The notes beneath the pieces were generated by a model. That model ran no database searches, had not been told where the DNA came from, and was given only the letters and a program-made list of their open reading frames with translations. From Muriicola jejuensis (GTDB lineage: Bacteria > Bacteroidota > Bacteroidia > Flavobacteriales > Flavobacteriaceae), in contig NZ_JAABOP010000001.1 in the NCBI RefSeq assembly GCF_010671595.1, positions 434,001-498,000 of the forward strand: a DNA stretch of 64,000 nt, in the 5' to 3' direction. The position numbers and the translations under genes are program-made. How positions within the stretch are numbered: the stretch's first letter is position 1; each line of letters starts with the position of its first letter. Below, piece by piece: positions 43,397-54,019 of this stretch.

Positions 43397-45979
43397 ATGA
43401 ATTCCTCCTTTCCTCTTAAGGGCCGCGGTGCTAAAATAGGTATCTTCCTGCTTATCGCGTGGCTTTCTTCATGTAATACTTTGAAACGGGTAGGGGAAAA
43501 TGAGCTGCTGCTCACAAAAAATGCGATATATACAGACGGGGAAAGGGTGCTCGATGAAGATGCCAGGAGCCTCATCGTGCAGGAGCCCAATACGCGTGTC
43601 CTGGGTTATCCCTTGCGCCTGAATCTCTATAACCTGGCAAAAAAGGATCCGGATTCCACCTTTCAGGCCTGGCTTAACCGCAAACCCGGCAGGGAGGAAC
43701 GGCTGGCCAAGCTGCTTTCCAACAAGCAGGTGGACGCCCTGGGGGAGTCTTTTCTGGTCAAAGGATACAGCGAATGGCTGAAAAAGATCGGAGAGGCACC
43801 GGTGATTATCGACACCTCCAGGTCGAGAAAAACCCTCCAGCGACTCAAGACCTATTACGACAGTAAAGGGTACTTCAACAACTCCACCACCTTTGAGATC
43901 AAAGAGGAAAAACGAAAACAGAGGGCTGGGATAGACTACCTCATATCCCTGGGAAAACCCTATTTTATCGATTCACTAACCTACAGCATCGCCTCCCCGG
44001 CCATAGATTCCATCTACAGGAAAAACACTGCAAGATCCTTTATCCTCGAGGGCAAGCAATTTGATTTTGCCGACTTCAACAGCGAAAGGCAGCGACTTAC
44101 CGAACTCTTCAGGAATTCGGGCGTCTATAACTTCCAGGAGAGCTCCATTACCTACAATATTCTGCGGGATACGGCCGAAACAAGGGACGACCAGCAAATG
44201 ACCGTGGAACTCAACATTGAGAACCTGCGTAAGCGGGGGGATTCTGCCATTACCACTTCGGAGTATAAGGTCTTCTCCTTTGACAGGATCAATGTTTTTG
44301 CAGACTATGAATTTGGTGATGACCCGGGGTCCATGCAGTCTACGGAATACAGAAATTACACGATCTACTTCAAGGATAAACTGCGTTATAAGCCCAAAGC
44401 CCTGACCGACGCCATTTTCTTTAAAAAAGACAGCCTATACAGGGACCTCGACAGGCTGCGGACCTACAGGCAGATCACCAACCTCAACACTTTTAAGTAT
44501 CCCAACATCCAGATCCTGGAGGACAGTACCCAGTCCAAACTGATCTCCAATATTTTCCTGACGGCGAGGTCCAAGTATTCCCTCGGTCTGAACCTGGATG
44601 TGACCCATTCCAACATCCAAAGACTGGGGATAGGATTCAGTACCTCCCTGATCACGAGAAATGTCTTCGGGGGTGCTGAGACCCTCAGCCTTTCGGCCCG
44701 GGGTACCTTCGGGCTGCTCAGTGACACTTCCCTCCCTGAGGATTTCTTTTCGGAGGTAGGGGCAGATATCAACCTTACTTTCCCCAGGATCTGGTTCCCT
44801 TTGCCCACGGAAAAGGTCATCCCATATTACATGCTGCCCCAGACGAGGATCTCTGCAGGTACGAGCTTCCAGAAGAACATAGGTCTTGATAAACAGACCC
44901 TCAACAGTATTCTGGGGTATACCTGGACACCAGACCTCTTCAGGAAAAATACCCTGGAACTTCTGAATATCCTCTACGTGCGCAACGTAAACCCTGACCG
45001 ATTCTTCAATGTGTATGGCAGCAGTTTCAGACAACTCGATAACATTGCGAACAATTATGAGGACGATCCTGCCCTGGCCGACTTTTTTGAGCCCACGGAT
45101 GACCCCGATGACCTCAGGCTCATCATCCCTGAAGGGACAACGGGTTTCACCGAGGCTGTAATCGACGGTATGGTAAATACCACAAGGGAAGATTTCATAG
45201 ATGTAAGCCGGATCGAGGAAAGGAGGGACCGTCTAACAGAGAACAACCTGATCTTTTCCAGCAACTACACCTTTACGAAAAATAATAAGAGCGGGATCAA
45301 CGACAACAGCTTTTACCAGTTCCGCCTCAAATTGGAAAGTGCTGGAAACCTGCTTTCAGGCTTGTCTTACCTGGTTCCTTTCAACCAGAATGACAATGAC
45401 AACCTCCTGGTCTTTGGTGTACCCTATTCGCAATATATAAAGACGGAATTCGACTTTATCAAGCACTGGGACCTCAGCAGATCGAACGTCCTGGCCTTCC
45501 GCAGTTTTGTCGGAATTGCCGTGCCCTATGGGAACTCTGAGAGTGTACCTTTCGTCAGTAGTTACTTCGCAGGGGGATCCAATGACAACAGGGCCTGGTT
45601 CCCTTATTCCCTGGGACCCGGACGGTCTAGTGACATTAATGACTTCAACGAGGCCAACCTGAAGCTCTCCTTCAACCTGGAATACCGTTTCCCGGTGGTT
45701 GGAAATTTCAAGGGAGCCCTCTTCGCGGATGCGGGGAATATCTGGAACGTATGGGATAACGTGGACGACCCGAACAAAACGTTTAACGGCTTCGATTCCC
45801 TTGCGGATATCGCCCTTGGGACAGGCTTAGGGCTGAGGTACGATTTCACCTATTTTGTCTTTCGGGTGGATGCAGGTTTTAAGACCTATAATCCTGCAGA
45901 AGCACCCTCAAAAAGATGGTTCAGAGAGTACAATTTCGGCAATGCGGTTATACAAATAGGGATCAATTATCCCTTCTAG
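43397..45979 (+). CDS. tamL: TamL-type BamA/TamA family outer-membrane lipoprotein
   Basis: An 860-residue protein combining a lipoprotein signal peptide (lipobox LSSC, Cys26) with POTRA-like repeats and a C-terminal 16-stranded Omp85-type barrel. Flavobacterial TamL acts with TamB in moving material to or into the outer membrane. Landmarks are RVGENELLLTKNAIYTDGE, the barrel beginning near SKYSLGLNLDVTHS, GLNLD/GIGFST, and the C-terminal NAVIQIGINYPF ending with Phe. The chosen start is ATG 43397. It is followed by fba after 58 bases. Confidence 0.9.
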   Translation: MNSSFPLKGRGAKIGIFLLIAWLSSCNTLKRVGENELLLTKNAIYTDGERVLDEDARSLIVQEPNTRVLGYPLRLNLYNLAKKDPDSTFQAWLNRKPGREERLAKLLSNKQVDALGESFLVKGYSEWLKKIGEAPVIIDTSRSRKTLQRLKTYYDSKGYFNNSTTFEIKEEKRKQRAGIDYLISLGKPYFIDSLTYSIASPAIDSIYRKNTARSFILEGKQFDFADFNSERQRLTELFRNSGVYNFQESSITYNILRDTAETRDDQQMTVELNIENLRKRGDSAITTSEYKVFSFDRINVFADYEFGDDPGSMQSTEYRNYTIYFKDKLRYKPKALTDAIFFKKDSLYRDLDRLRTYRQITNLNTFKYPNIQILEDSTQSKLISNIFLTARSKYSLGLNLDVTHSNIQRLGIGFSTSLITRNVFGGAETLSLSARGTFGLLSDTSLPEDFFSEVGADINLTFPRIWFPLPTEKVIPYYMLPQTRISAGTSFQKNIGLDKQTLNSILGYTWTPDLFRKNTLELLNILYVRNVNPDRFFNVYGSSFRQLDNIANNYEDDPALADFFEPTDDPDDLRLIIPEGTTGFTEAVIDGMVNTTREDFIDVSRIEERRDRLTENNLIFSSNYTFTKNNKSGINDNSFYQFRLKLESAGNLLSGLSYLVPFNQNDNDNLLVFGVPYSQYIKTEFDFIKHWDLSRSNVLAFRSFVGIAVPYGNSESVPFVSSYFAGGSNDNRAWFPYSLGPGRSSDINDFNEANLKLSFNLEYRFPVVGNFKGALFADAGNIWNVWDNVDDPNKTFNGFDSLADIALGTGLGLRYDFTYFVFRVDAGFKTYNPAEAPSKRWFREYNFGNAVIQIGINYPF

Positions 45980-45994
45980 ACCTAATTATTTTAT

Positions 45995-46002
45995 TACTTT
46001 TG
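45995..46002 (+). promoter_or_regulatory. Bacteroidetes -7 element of fba
   Basis: TACTTTTG, 35 bases before the fba ATG and just after the tamL stop, so fba has its own promoter. Confidence 0.45.
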
Positions 46003-46037
46003 CCCGTGTACCAAAACCAAATAATCAAAGAAAAAAC

Positions 46038-47105
46038 ATGGCTCATAATATAAAACCAGGGGTTGCTACGGGAGATGACGTACAGAAGATTTTTGCCTAT
46101 GCTAAGGAAAAAGGCTTTGCACTTCCCGCCGTTAACGTCACTGGCTCCAACACCATCAATGCCGTTCTGGAAACCGCTGCGGCCCTCAGATCGCCGGTCA
46201 TCATCCAATTTTCCAACGGGGGTTCTCAGTTCAATGCAGGAAAAGGTTTGTCCAATGAAGGGCAGCAATCAGCCATCAAAGGGGCGGTCGCCGGGGCGAA
46301 GCATATTCATGAACTGGCAGAGGCCTACGGGGCCACTGTCATCTTACATACTGATCACTGCGCTAAAAATTTACTTCCATGGATAGACGGCCTTCTCGAT
46401 GCCAGTGAAGCGCATTTCAAAGCTACCGGTAAGTCCCTCTTCAGTTCCCATATGATCGACCTCTCGGAGGAACCCTTAGAAGAGAACATCGCCATCTGCA
46501 AGGAGTATCTGAGCAGGATGAAAAAAATGGATATGACCCTGGAGATCGAACTCGGGATCACCGGGGGAGAAGAAGACGGAGTGGACAATTCCGATGTGGA
46601 TGATTCCAAACTGTATACACAGCCCGAAGAGGTGGCTTATGCCTATGAGGAACTCTCCAAGGTGAGCCACAGGTTCACTATTGCGGCCGCCTTTGGGAAT
46701 GTCCACGGGGTCTACAAGCCCGGCAATGTAAAACTGACTCCCAAGATCCTGAGGAATTCTCAGGAATATATCTCTAAAAAGTACCAGGTAGGGCACAACC
46801 ATATCGACTTTGTATTCCACGGAGGATCGGGATCTACCGTCGAGGAGATAAGGGAAGCGATAGGGTACGGGGTCATCAAGATGAATATAGATACAGACCT
46901 TCAGTACGCTTTTATGGAAGGTATTCGGGATTACTTTAAGGCCAAAGGGCCATACCTGCAATCCCAGATCGGGAATCCTGATGGGGACGATCAACCGAAT
47001 AAAAAATTCTACGATCCCCGGGTCTGGCTACGGGAAGGAGAAAAGACCTTCGTGGCCAGATTGAAAAAAGCTTTTGAGGACCTCAACAATGTGAATACCC
47101 TCTAG
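46038..47105 (+). CDS. fbaA: Class II fructose-bisphosphate aldolase
   Basis: Zinc-dependent aldolase of glycolysis and gluconeogenesis, 355 residues. Zinc and catalytic landmarks are HTDHCAKN (about 108-115), [17 protein letters not shown] (about 173-189), HGVYKPGN (about 225-232), [13 protein letters not shown] (about 254-266) and [10 protein letters not shown] (about 288-297). The accD gene starts 29 bases later on the same strand. Confidence 0.96.
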   Translation: MAHNIKPGVATGDDVQKIFAYAKEKGFALPAVNVTGSNTINAVLETAAALRSPVIIQFSNGGSQFNAGKGLSNEGQQSAIKGAVAGAKHIHELAEAYGATVILHTDHCAKNLLPWIDGLLDASEAHFKATGKSLFSSHMIDLSEEPLEENIAICKEYLSRMKKMDMTLEIELGITGGEEDGVDNSDVDDSKLYTQPEEVAYAYEELSKVSHRFTIAAAFGNVHGVYKPGNVKLTPKILRNSQEYISKKYQVGHNHIDFVFHGGSGSTVEEIREAIGYGVIKMNIDTDLQYAFMEGIRDYFKAKGPYLQSQIGNPDGDDQPNKKFYDPRVWLREGEKTFVARLKKAFEDLNNVNTL

Positions 47106-47134
47106 GCAATTTCTCCCATTTAAATGATCTGACT

Positions 47135-47995
47135 ATGACGGCTTGGTTTAAACGCAAAGAAAAAGGGATACAAACCGCAACGGAACAGAAGAAGGATACC
47201 CCCAAGGGCCTTTGGTACAAGTCTCCAACCGGTAAGATCGTGGAATACGAGGAATTGGCCAAGAATTTCTACGTAAGTCCTGAAGACGATTACCACGTGC
47301 GGATAGGCAGCAAGGAATATTTCGAAATCCTGTTTGACGACAATAAGTTCACCGAACTCGATCCCAAACTCAGTTCCAAGGATCCCCTCAAATTTGAGGA
47401 TACAAAAAAATACGTAGATCGTCTTAAATCTGCCCAGAAGAAGACAGGGCTCAAGGATGCCGTGCGCACAGCGATCGGCAAATCCATGGGGAAAGACCTG
47501 GTGGTGGCCTGTATGGATTTCAGTTTTATAGGAGGCTCCATGGGAAGTGTGGTAGGTGAAAAGATCGCGAGGGCCATAGACATGTCCATCAAAAAGAAGG
47601 TACCTTTTCTGATGATCTCTAAATCAGGTGGGGCGCGAATGATGGAGGCAGCACTCTCCCTGATGCAGCTGGCCAAGACTTCCGCGAAACTCGCACAACT
47701 GGCCGAGGCGAAGATTCCCTACATCTCCCTTTGCACCGATCCGACCACGGGTGGGACAACGGCTTCGTATGCCATGCTTGGGGATATCAACATCTCGGAA
47801 CCCGGGGCGCTGATTGGTTTTGCCGGGCCCAGGGTGGTCAAAGAGGCAACCGGAAAGGACCTGCCAAAGGACTTCCAGACCGCAGAATTCGTAAAGGAAC
47901 ACGGTTTTCTGGATTTTATCGTTCACAGAAGCGAACTCAAACAAAAGGTCAATCTCTACATCGACCTCATACAGAACGAACCCATTCGAAAATAA
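47135..47995 (+). CDS. accD: Acetyl-CoA carboxylase carboxyltransferase subunit beta, lacking the zinc ribbon
   Basis: Transfers the carboxyl group from carboxybiotin to acetyl-CoA as the first step of fatty-acid synthesis, with AccA (not in the window). It has 286 residues. The crotonase-like core is clear: [64 protein letters not shown] and [10 protein letters not shown]. The N-terminal four-Cys zinc ribbon of the E. coli subunit is replaced by [18 protein letters not shown] with no cysteines. A bidirectional terminator follows. Confidence 0.96.
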   Translation: MTAWFKRKEKGIQTATEQKKDTPKGLWYKSPTGKIVEYEELAKNFYVSPEDDYHVRIGSKEYFEILFDDNKFTELDPKLSSKDPLKFEDTKKYVDRLKSAQKKTGLKDAVRTAIGKSMGKDLVVACMDFSFIGGSMGSVVGEKIARAIDMSIKKKVPFLMISKSGGARMMEAALSLMQLAKTSAKLAQLAEAKIPYISLCTDPTTGGTTASYAMLGDINISEPGALIGFAGPRVVKEATGKDLPKDFQTAEFVKEHGFLDFIVHRSELKQKVNLYIDLIQNEPIRK

Positions 47996-47997
47996 AA

Positions 47998-48027
47998 ACA
48001 GCCCTGGAGATCAGGGCTGTTTTTTTT
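47998..48027. terminator. Bidirectional terminator between accD and the convergent lipoprotein gene
   Basis: Nine-base-pair stem (47998-48006 with 48012-48020), short loop, seven further T on the plus strand and TTTTTATTTT on the minus strand. It can serve both converging genes. Confidence 0.88.
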
Positions 48028-48035
48028 GTCGCACT

Positions 48036-48899
48036 CTAGTTATTTAAAAATCTTCGGAGGAAGATCTCTTTAGTGGTGCCATCGGGATAGGTAAGCAACC
48101 CTTTGGCGTCACAACTGCCATCCCCGAAATCCAGGCTTGCCGTGGCATCATTTCTGGAGATGTTCAGGACACCGCTTACTATAAAGCGGCAGGCCAGTTC
48201 CCTTCTCAGGGGCGTCACTGTTTCTTTGATGAAAACGTTGCCCATGGGGCCGGTAAAGGTACCTTTTCCGGAGATCAGGTATACGTTGTCTCCCCAGAAG
48301 CCGCTGCCGTACCCTTCGATCCACTCCCTGGTCCGCTCCCCGGTAAAACTCGCCGTATCCCCGTTAGGCCAGGTAGCTGAGAAACTGGCATTCGCATCCG
48401 ATTGGGGATTGCCATTCTCATTGGCCCGCATCCTCAGGATGGAAGCAGCCCCCTCGATGGCCACACCGTTAAAGGTGAAATTCTCAAGGGAAAGACTGAG
48501 CGTTTTGGTCGCCATTTCCATGTCTTTGGAATAGCTCAAAAAGATGATCCCGCTGAGGACATTCCCATTGGGCAATTCACAACCCTCCCCGAAATCAATG
48601 GTGCGTTCTTTGGTAGTTGAGGTAACCACTGTTGTAATGGTCACACAGTCCGGGAGAAAATCAGAATGATACGAAAACTTGGCGGTGGCCTGGGCTTCAT
48701 CCGCCATATAAACATCCTCTGCTATACTCATGATCTCTTCTGAGATCAGTTCCGATTCATCGCTTACCTTGAGTTCAGCGACCTCGAAGGTCTCTGACTC
48801 AGCTATGGGTGAGGATTCTTCTTTGTTGCAGGAAAACAACAAGGCAGTTGCCATGAGCACTCCGGCTGTGTAGTTCAATGTTTTGAGACTCTTTTTCAT
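48036..48899 (-). CDS. Lipoprotein of unknown function
   Basis: A 287-residue protein from ATG 48899 (MKKSLKTLNY), with lipobox LFSC (Cys24). The mature part has a short acidic helix-like segment to about 80. It continues with SHyDFLPDCVTITT-like beta strands, a central region with GCELPNGNVLSG and FTFNGVAIEG, and ends with a strand pair (LDFGDGSCDAKGLLTYPDGT). Four cysteines occur in the mature part, possibly forming disulphides. I recognise no family. It has its own transcription unit, ending at the bidirectional terminator. Confidence 0.78.
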   Translation of the reverse strand: MKKSLKTLNYTAGVLMATALLFSCNKEESSPIAESETFEVAELKVSDESELISEEIMSIAEDVYMADEAQATAKFSYHSDFLPDCVTITTVVTSTTKERTIDFGEGCELPNGNVLSGIIFLSYSKDMEMATKTLSLSLENFTFNGVAIEGAASILRMRANENGNPQSDANASFSATWPNGDTASFTGERTREWIEGYGSGFWGDNVYLISGKGTFTGPMGNVFIKETVTPLRRELACRFIVSGVLNISRNDATASLDFGDGSCDAKGLLTYPDGTTKEIFLRRFLNN

Positions 48900-49003
48900 A
48901 ATGTAGTTTTTAAAGATTACCCCTCTAGGACCCATTTCTTTAAGAAAGGTTTAACGTCCTGATAAAAAAATTCCCTGGGCGGATCGCATTGAGAAATTAT
49001 TTC

Positions 49004-49011
49004 TATCTTTG
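49004..49011 (+). promoter_or_regulatory. Bacteroidetes -7 element of rpsO
   Basis: TATCTTTG, 54 bases before the rpsO ATG. The leader of roughly 48 bases could hold the autoregulatory site known for S15 in other bacteria, but I see no clear structure. Confidence 0.5.
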
Positions 49012-49065
49012 CACCTCGATTGAAAATCAATCAAATACATAAAAATCATTAAAGACAATATTGGC

Positions 49066-49335
49066 ATGTATTTAACTGCAGAAGTAAAGAAGGATATCTT
49101 CAAAAAGTACGGAGGAGACGAAAACAATACGGGCTCCACAGAAGCGCAGATCGCTTTGTTTACCCACAGGATCAACCACCTTACGGGGCACCTTAAAAAC
49201 AACCAGAAGGATTTCAACACCGAAAGATCACTGGTAAGGCTCGTAGGAAAAAGGAGGAGTCTGCTCGACTACCTGAAAAGGAAGGACATTGAAAAGTACC
49301 GAGAACTCATCAAAGATCTGAATATCAGAAAATAA
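49066..49335 (+). CDS. rpsO: 30S ribosomal protein S15
   Basis: Primary rRNA-binding protein of the 30S central domain, 89 residues, full length. Landmarks are FTHRINHLTGHLKNNQKDF and SLVRLVGKRRSLLDYLKRKD. The gene is followed by its own terminator and then pnp, the same order as in E. coli, although the two transcripts are separated here. Confidence 0.98.
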   Translation: MYLTAEVKKDIFKKYGGDENNTGSTEAQIALFTHRINHLTGHLKNNQKDFNTERSLVRLVGKRRSLLDYLKRKDIEKYRELIKDLNIRK

Positions 49336-49339
49336 GAAA

Positions 49340-49367
49340 ATGGGGAAGTCTCACTTCCCCATTTTTT
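49340..49367 (+). terminator. Rho-independent terminator of rpsO
   Basis: Ten-base-pair stem (49340-49349 with 49353-49362), three-base loop, T tract to 49367. It lies 4 bases after the rpsO stop. Confidence 0.88.
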
Positions 49368-49516
49368 AATTGCCAAGTCCCCGAAAGGGGCAATCTTAAA
49401 AAGCTTACTCTTAGTTTTTCATTGGTCACAACACAACAACACAACTACAGCCGGCCATGAGGGCGGCAGACCATTGTTTAACAATCCTGTATCGGTTACA
49501 GGTTTAACTAATTTCT

Positions 49517-51748
49517 ATGATTCCTAAGACTTTTAAAGAGGTCATTGACCTCGGTGACGGTAGGACCATTTCTATCGAAACCGGAAAACTCGCCAAACAG
49601 GCACACGGTTCCGTGGTTGTTCAATCGGGCAAATGCATGTTGCTTTGCACCGTAGTATCCAACTACAAAGCATCAGACGTCGATTTCCTGCCGCTGACCG
49701 TGGATTACAGAGAAAAATTTGCAGCTTCAGGCCGCTACCCCGGCGGATTCTTTAAAAGAGAAGCCCGGCCCAGCGATGGGGAGGTCCTGACCATGCGACT
49801 GGTAGACAGGGTGTTGAGACCCCTCTTCCCTAAAGACTACCACTATGAGACTCAGGTGATGATCCAGCTGATGTCTCATGACGATAATGTGATGCCGGAC
49901 GCCATGGCCGGACTCGCCGCTTCGGCTGCCATTCAGCTTTCAGACTTCCCATTCGAATGTGCGATCTCTGAAGTGCGCGTGGGCCGTGTGGACGGTGAGT
50001 TCATCATCAACCCGACAAGGGCACAACTCGAAGAGTCCGATATCGACATGGTGATCGGTGCTTCCGCAGATTCCGTCATGATGGTGGAAGGTGAAATGGG
50101 AGAGATCTCTGAGGAGGATATGGTCGAGGCTATCAAATTTGCTCATGAGGCCATCAAAGTACAGTGCGCTGCACAGCTGAAACTGGCCGAAGCCTTTGGC
50201 CGGAAAGAAGTAAGGGAGTACGAGACTGCTGCTGAAGATGAGGCCCTTGAAAAAAAGATCCACGATATGGCCTACGACAAGGTCTATGCAGTGGCCAAGG
50301 CAGGTTCAGCCAAACAGGAAAGAAGTGCTGCCTTCTCCGAGATAAAGGATGAGATCATGGCCTCTTTTTCCGAGGAAGAACTCGAGGAAAAAGGAGACCT
50401 GATCGGTAAATACTATTACAAGGCTGAAAAAGCAGCCGTAAGGGACCTCACCCTCAATGAAGGACTGAGGCTCGACGGGCGAAAGACTAACGAGATCAGG
50501 CCGATCTGGTGCGAGGTAGACTACCTGCCTTCCACCCATGGATCTGCCATCTTTACAAGAGGGGAAACACAGGCCCTGGCTACGGTTACCCTGGGTACCT
50601 CCAGGGAGGCTAACCAGATCGACATGCCTTCTTACGAAGGAGAGGAGACCTTTTATTTGCACTACAATTTCCCCCCTTTCTCCACCGGAGAGGCGAGGCC
50701 CATCAGGGGTACCTCGAGGAGGGAAGTAGGACACGGTAACCTGGCCCAGCGGGCCCTTAAAAGGATGATTCCTGCAGATTGCCCTTATACCGTTCGTGTT
50801 GTTTCCGAAGTACTCGAGAGTAATGGATCCTCTTCCATGGCGACCGTATGTTCCGGAACCATGGCTCTGATGGATGCCGGGGTACAGTTGAAAAAACCCG
50901 TATCCGGGATCGCCATGGGACTGATCACAGATACTGAGACAGGCAAGTATGCCGTCCTCTCTGATATTCTTGGGGATGAGGATCACCTGGGTGATATGGA
51001 CTTTAAAGTGACCGGGACCGCAGATGGGATTACCGCCTGCCAGATGGACATCAAGGTCAAGGGACTTTCTTATGAGATCCTGGTAAAAGCGCTGAAACAG
51101 GCCAGGGAAGGCAGGTTACACATCCTGAAGACCCTTGTTGATGCGATCGCCGAACCAAGACCTGATGTGAAACCTCACGCGCCGAAAATGGTCACCACCA
51201 CCATCCCTGGAGAATACATCGGGGCCCTTATTGGTCCGGGTGGAAAAGTGATACAGGAACTGCAGAAAGCGACCAAGACCACGATCGTCATCAATGAAGA
51301 TCCGGTAACGGAAGAAGGAATCGTGGAAATTTTAGGTACAGATCAGGCAGGTATAGATGCTGTTCTCGCCAAAATCGATTCCATCACCTTTAAGCCTGAG
51401 GTAGGCAATGTCTACGAGGTCAGGGTCATTAAGATCCTCGATTTCGGGGCCGTTGTAGAATACCAGGAAGCACCCGGCAACGAAGTATTGCTGCACGTAT
51501 CCGAACTGGCGTGGGAGCGCACAGATAAGGTAACCGATGTGGTGAACATGGGAGACGTCTTTGACGTGAAGTACATCGGGATCGACCCCAGGACCAAGAA
51601 GGACAAGGTTTCCAGGAAGGCCCTGTTGCCAAAACCGGAAGGGTATAAGGAGAGACCTCCGAGAAATGACAGGAATGACAGGAATGACCGCAGAGATCGC
51701 AATGATCGAGGGGGTCAGAGAAGGCCTCCAAGAGATAGGAGGGATTGA
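49517..51748 (+). CDS. pnp: Polyribonucleotide nucleotidyltransferase (PNPase)
   Basis: 3'-5' phosphorolytic exoribonuclease, 743 residues. The first RNase PH domain (about 10-145) has [18 protein letters not shown]; an alpha-helical linker follows. The second catalytic core (about 310-545) includes [20 protein letters not shown], then [18 protein letters not shown] and [18 protein letters not shown]-like residues ([17 protein letters not shown]). KH ([20 protein letters not shown]) and S1 ([18 protein letters not shown]) domains follow. The last 30 residues are a repeated Arg/Asn/Asp tail ([14 protein letters not shown]) from tandem DNA repeats near 51660. A terminator follows. Confidence 0.97.
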   Translation: MIPKTFKEVIDLGDGRTISIETGKLAKQAHGSVVVQSGKCMLLCTVVSNYKASDVDFLPLTVDYREKFAASGRYPGGFFKREARPSDGEVLTMRLVDRVLRPLFPKDYHYETQVMIQLMSHDDNVMPDAMAGLAASAAIQLSDFPFECAISEVRVGRVDGEFIINPTRAQLEESDIDMVIGASADSVMMVEGEMGEISEEDMVEAIKFAHEAIKVQCAAQLKLAEAFGRKEVREYETAAEDEALEKKIHDMAYDKVYAVAKAGSAKQERSAAFSEIKDEIMASFSEEELEEKGDLIGKYYYKAEKAAVRDLTLNEGLRLDGRKTNEIRPIWCEVDYLPSTHGSAIFTRGETQALATVTLGTSREANQIDMPSYEGEETFYLHYNFPPFSTGEARPIRGTSRREVGHGNLAQRALKRMIPADCPYTVRVVSEVLESNGSSSMATVCSGTMALMDAGVQLKKPVSGIAMGLITDTETGKYAVLSDILGDEDHLGDMDFKVTGTADGITACQMDIKVKGLSYEILVKALKQAREGRLHILKTLVDAIAEPRPDVKPHAPKMVTTTIPGEYIGALIGPGGKVIQELQKATKTTIVINEDPVTEEGIVEILGTDQAGIDAVLAKIDSITFKPEVGNVYEVRVIKILDFGAVVEYQEAPGNEVLLHVSELAWERTDKVTDVVNMGDVFDVKYIGIDPRTKKDKVSRKALLPKPEGYKERPPRNDRNDRNDRRDRNDRGGQRRPPRDRRD

Positions 51749-51770
51749 TACAATCCTCCGATAAACAGCA

Positions 51771-51798
51771 AAACCCCGACGAAATGCCGGGGTTTTTT
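51771..51798 (+). terminator. Rho-independent terminator of pnp
   Basis: Eight-base-pair stem (51771-51778 with 51788-51795) and T run, 22 bases after the pnp stop. Confidence 0.85.
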
Positions 51799-51914
51799 GT
51801 TTTTTTTAACATTTTAATAAAATTTTCCTAACCCACTTGTAACATTCCTCTGTTTTATACGTATAAATAGATGCAGTCCATGCACTATAACCTAAATTGA
51901 AAGGAACCTATTAG

Positions 51915-52778
51915 ATGAGACAGTTAAAGATTACAAAACAGGTGACCAACCGGGAGACGGCGTCACTGGACAAATACCTCCAGGAAATTGGCAAGGTAGA
52001 CCTGATCACGGCTGACGAAGAGGTAGAACTGGCACAACGGATTAAAGCAGGAGACCAGTCGGCCCTCGAGAAGTTAACCAAGGCCAACCTGAGATTCGTG
52101 GTTTCCGTAGCCAAACAGTATCAGAACCAGGGTCTTACCCTTCCCGATCTGATCAACGAAGGAAACCTCGGCCTGATCAAAGCCGCTCAACGCTTTGACG
52201 AAACCAGGGGTTTTAAATTCATTTCCTACGCAGTGTGGTGGATCAGACAATCCATCCTGCAAGCCCTGGCAGAGCAGTCAAGGATCGTGCGTTTGCCACT
52301 GAACAAGATCGGCTCCATCAACAAGATCAACAAAACCTTCGCTTTTCTTGAGCAGGCCCACGAAAGGGTGCCTTCTGCCGAAGAGATCGCCAAGGAACTC
52401 GATATGACCGTAGAGGATGTTAAGCAATCCCTAAAAAACTCAGGGAGACACGTATCTATGGATGCACCTTTGATAGATGGTGAGGATTCCAACCTCTACG
52501 ACGTTCTTCGCAGCGGTGAATCTCCAAATCCAGACAAGGATCTCCTGCACGAATCCCTGAGAACTGAGATCGAAAGGGCCCTCGAGACCCTCACACCCAG
52601 GGAGGCAGATGTGATCCGCCTCTATTTCGGACTAGCCGGGCAGCATTCCATGACCCTGGAGGAAATCGGCGAGACCTTTGACCTTACCCGGGAGCGTGTG
52701 AGACAGATCAAGGAAAAAGCGATCAGAAGGCTGAAACACACTTCCAGAAGCAAGATCCTGAAGACATACCTGGGGTAA
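51915..52778 (+). CDS. rpoD: Primary sigma factor (RpoD/SigA, short Bacteroidetes form)
   Basis: Housekeeping sigma-70, 287 residues with no region 1.1 and no non-conserved insert, as in Bacteroidetes. Region 1.2 is [20 protein letters not shown]. Region 2 includes [35 protein letters not shown] and [16 protein letters not shown]. Region 3 is [16 protein letters not shown]. Region 4.2 is [21 protein letters not shown]. This is the factor expected to read the TAnnTTTG elements of the window. A hairpin terminator lies 115 bases downstream. Confidence 0.97.
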   Translation: MRQLKITKQVTNRETASLDKYLQEIGKVDLITADEEVELAQRIKAGDQSALEKLTKANLRFVVSVAKQYQNQGLTLPDLINEGNLGLIKAAQRFDETRGFKFISYAVWWIRQSILQALAEQSRIVRLPLNKIGSINKINKTFAFLEQAHERVPSAEEIAKELDMTVEDVKQSLKNSGRHVSMDAPLIDGEDSNLYDVLRSGESPNPDKDLLHESLRTEIERALETLTPREADVIRLYFGLAGQHSMTLEEIGETFDLTRERVRQIKEKAIRRLKHTSRSKILKTYLG

Positions 52779-52893
52779 ACCATAGATAAAATTCGCTGAA
52801 AGACCGATCCCGGAATTGGATAACTGGAGATTTTAGCGTAATTTTAACGATAACAACAGTGTATCATGACTGTTCGTTTTTTGATTGATGAAT

Positions 52894-52920
52894 AAACTCC
52901 GGCTGATTACCGGAGTTTTT
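52894..52920 (+). terminator. Rho-independent terminator downstream of rpoD
   Basis: Nine-base-pair stem (52894-52902 with 52910-52918) followed by a short T run. The 115 bases between the rpoD stop and this hairpin hold no reading frame. Confidence 0.78.
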
Positions 52921-53009
52921 CATTTAAAGAAGGTTCTTATCACCCAAAAAAGATCAACATGGCAAAGCATTCGGCAATCGTGGAGACCAGAAGCATCTCC
53001 CAGTTCACC

Positions 53010-53957
53010 ATGAAGGTGGGAATCACAATCCCGGGCTTACTATTCATGTTGCTGTCCTTCTCCTGCCAGGATACAGGACCGGAATTGCCCGCGACTCCCC
53101 CACCCTTCAAAACTCCCCTGGGGAAAGTTATCAGCAGGGAATCGGCCAGTGGCAAACCCTTACAGCAATACCTGGATGCCAGGAAAGCTCACGAAAAGGA
53201 CAGTACAGACGTAGATCTCCTCATTTGGTACGGTCGCAGAATGGCCTATTTGGGGAATTACGAGGACGCCATCGAGATCTATACAAATGGACTTAGGAGA
53301 TTCCCGGATGAAGCGCGACTCTACAGACACCGCGGACACCGCTATATCTCGATACGGGAATTCGACAAAGCTATTGCCGACCTTGAAAAAGCCTCAGAAC
53401 TCATAGAGGGTACGACCAATGAGACAGAACCCGACGGGATCCCGAATGCGATGAATATTCCGGTAAGTACTCTCCACGGAAATATCTGGTACCACCTGGG
53501 GTTGGCCCACTACCTGAAAGGCAATTACGAGGAGGCCTACACTGCTTATCTAAACTGCCTCAGGAGCAGTTCCAACCATGACAACCTGGTGTCGAGCACG
53601 CATTGGCTCTATATGATTCAAAGGCGACAGGGAAACCATGTGGCGGCAGATAGTCTCCTGCTCCCCATTACTCGGGAACTTGAGATCATTGAGAACCACA
53701 GCTACCATAACCTTTGCCTGTTTTATAAAGGATCGATCCCAGAAAAAACCTTACTCCCTGATGAGGGCTCCTCGGCAGCTTCGGATGCCATATCCTACGG
53801 ACTGGCCAACTGGTATCTGATGGAAGGTAAAGTTGATAAAGGATATGAACTACTGAACGAAATGGTAGAAGGTGAAAACTGGACTTCTTTTGGTTATATT
53901 GCCGCTGAAAGCGATCTTATCCGCCTTAATTCTTCCGCCCAGACTGCCACTAAATAA
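53010..53957 (+). CDS. TPR-repeat lipoprotein
   Basis: A 315-residue protein. I chose ATG 53010 because it gives a standard lipoprotein signal (MKVGITIPGLLFMLLSFSC, Cys19); an in-frame ATG at 52959 would add 17 polar residues. Tetratricopeptide repeats are visible: LLIWYGRRMAYLGNYEDAIE, ARLYRHRGHRYISIREFDKA, NIWYHLGLAHYLKGNYEEAY, and less regular copies later (LANWYLMEGKVDKGYELLNE). It is probably a periplasm- or surface-facing scaffold; the substrate is unknown. It lies between rpoD and rpe. Confidence 0.82.
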   Translation: MKVGITIPGLLFMLLSFSCQDTGPELPATPPPFKTPLGKVISRESASGKPLQQYLDARKAHEKDSTDVDLLIWYGRRMAYLGNYEDAIEIYTNGLRRFPDEARLYRHRGHRYISIREFDKAIADLEKASELIEGTTNETEPDGIPNAMNIPVSTLHGNIWYHLGLAHYLKGNYEEAYTAYLNCLRSSSNHDNLVSSTHWLYMIQRRQGNHVAADSLLLPITRELEIIENHSYHNLCLFYKGSIPEKTLLPDEGSSAASDAISYGLANWYLMEGKVDKGYELLNEMVEGENWTSFGYIAAESDLIRLNSSAQTATK

Positions 53958-54019
53958 CTGGGGGTTGCCAAATAAACTTTTCATTTGATTACTTTTATAA
54001 AGTGAAATACAGCTGAATA

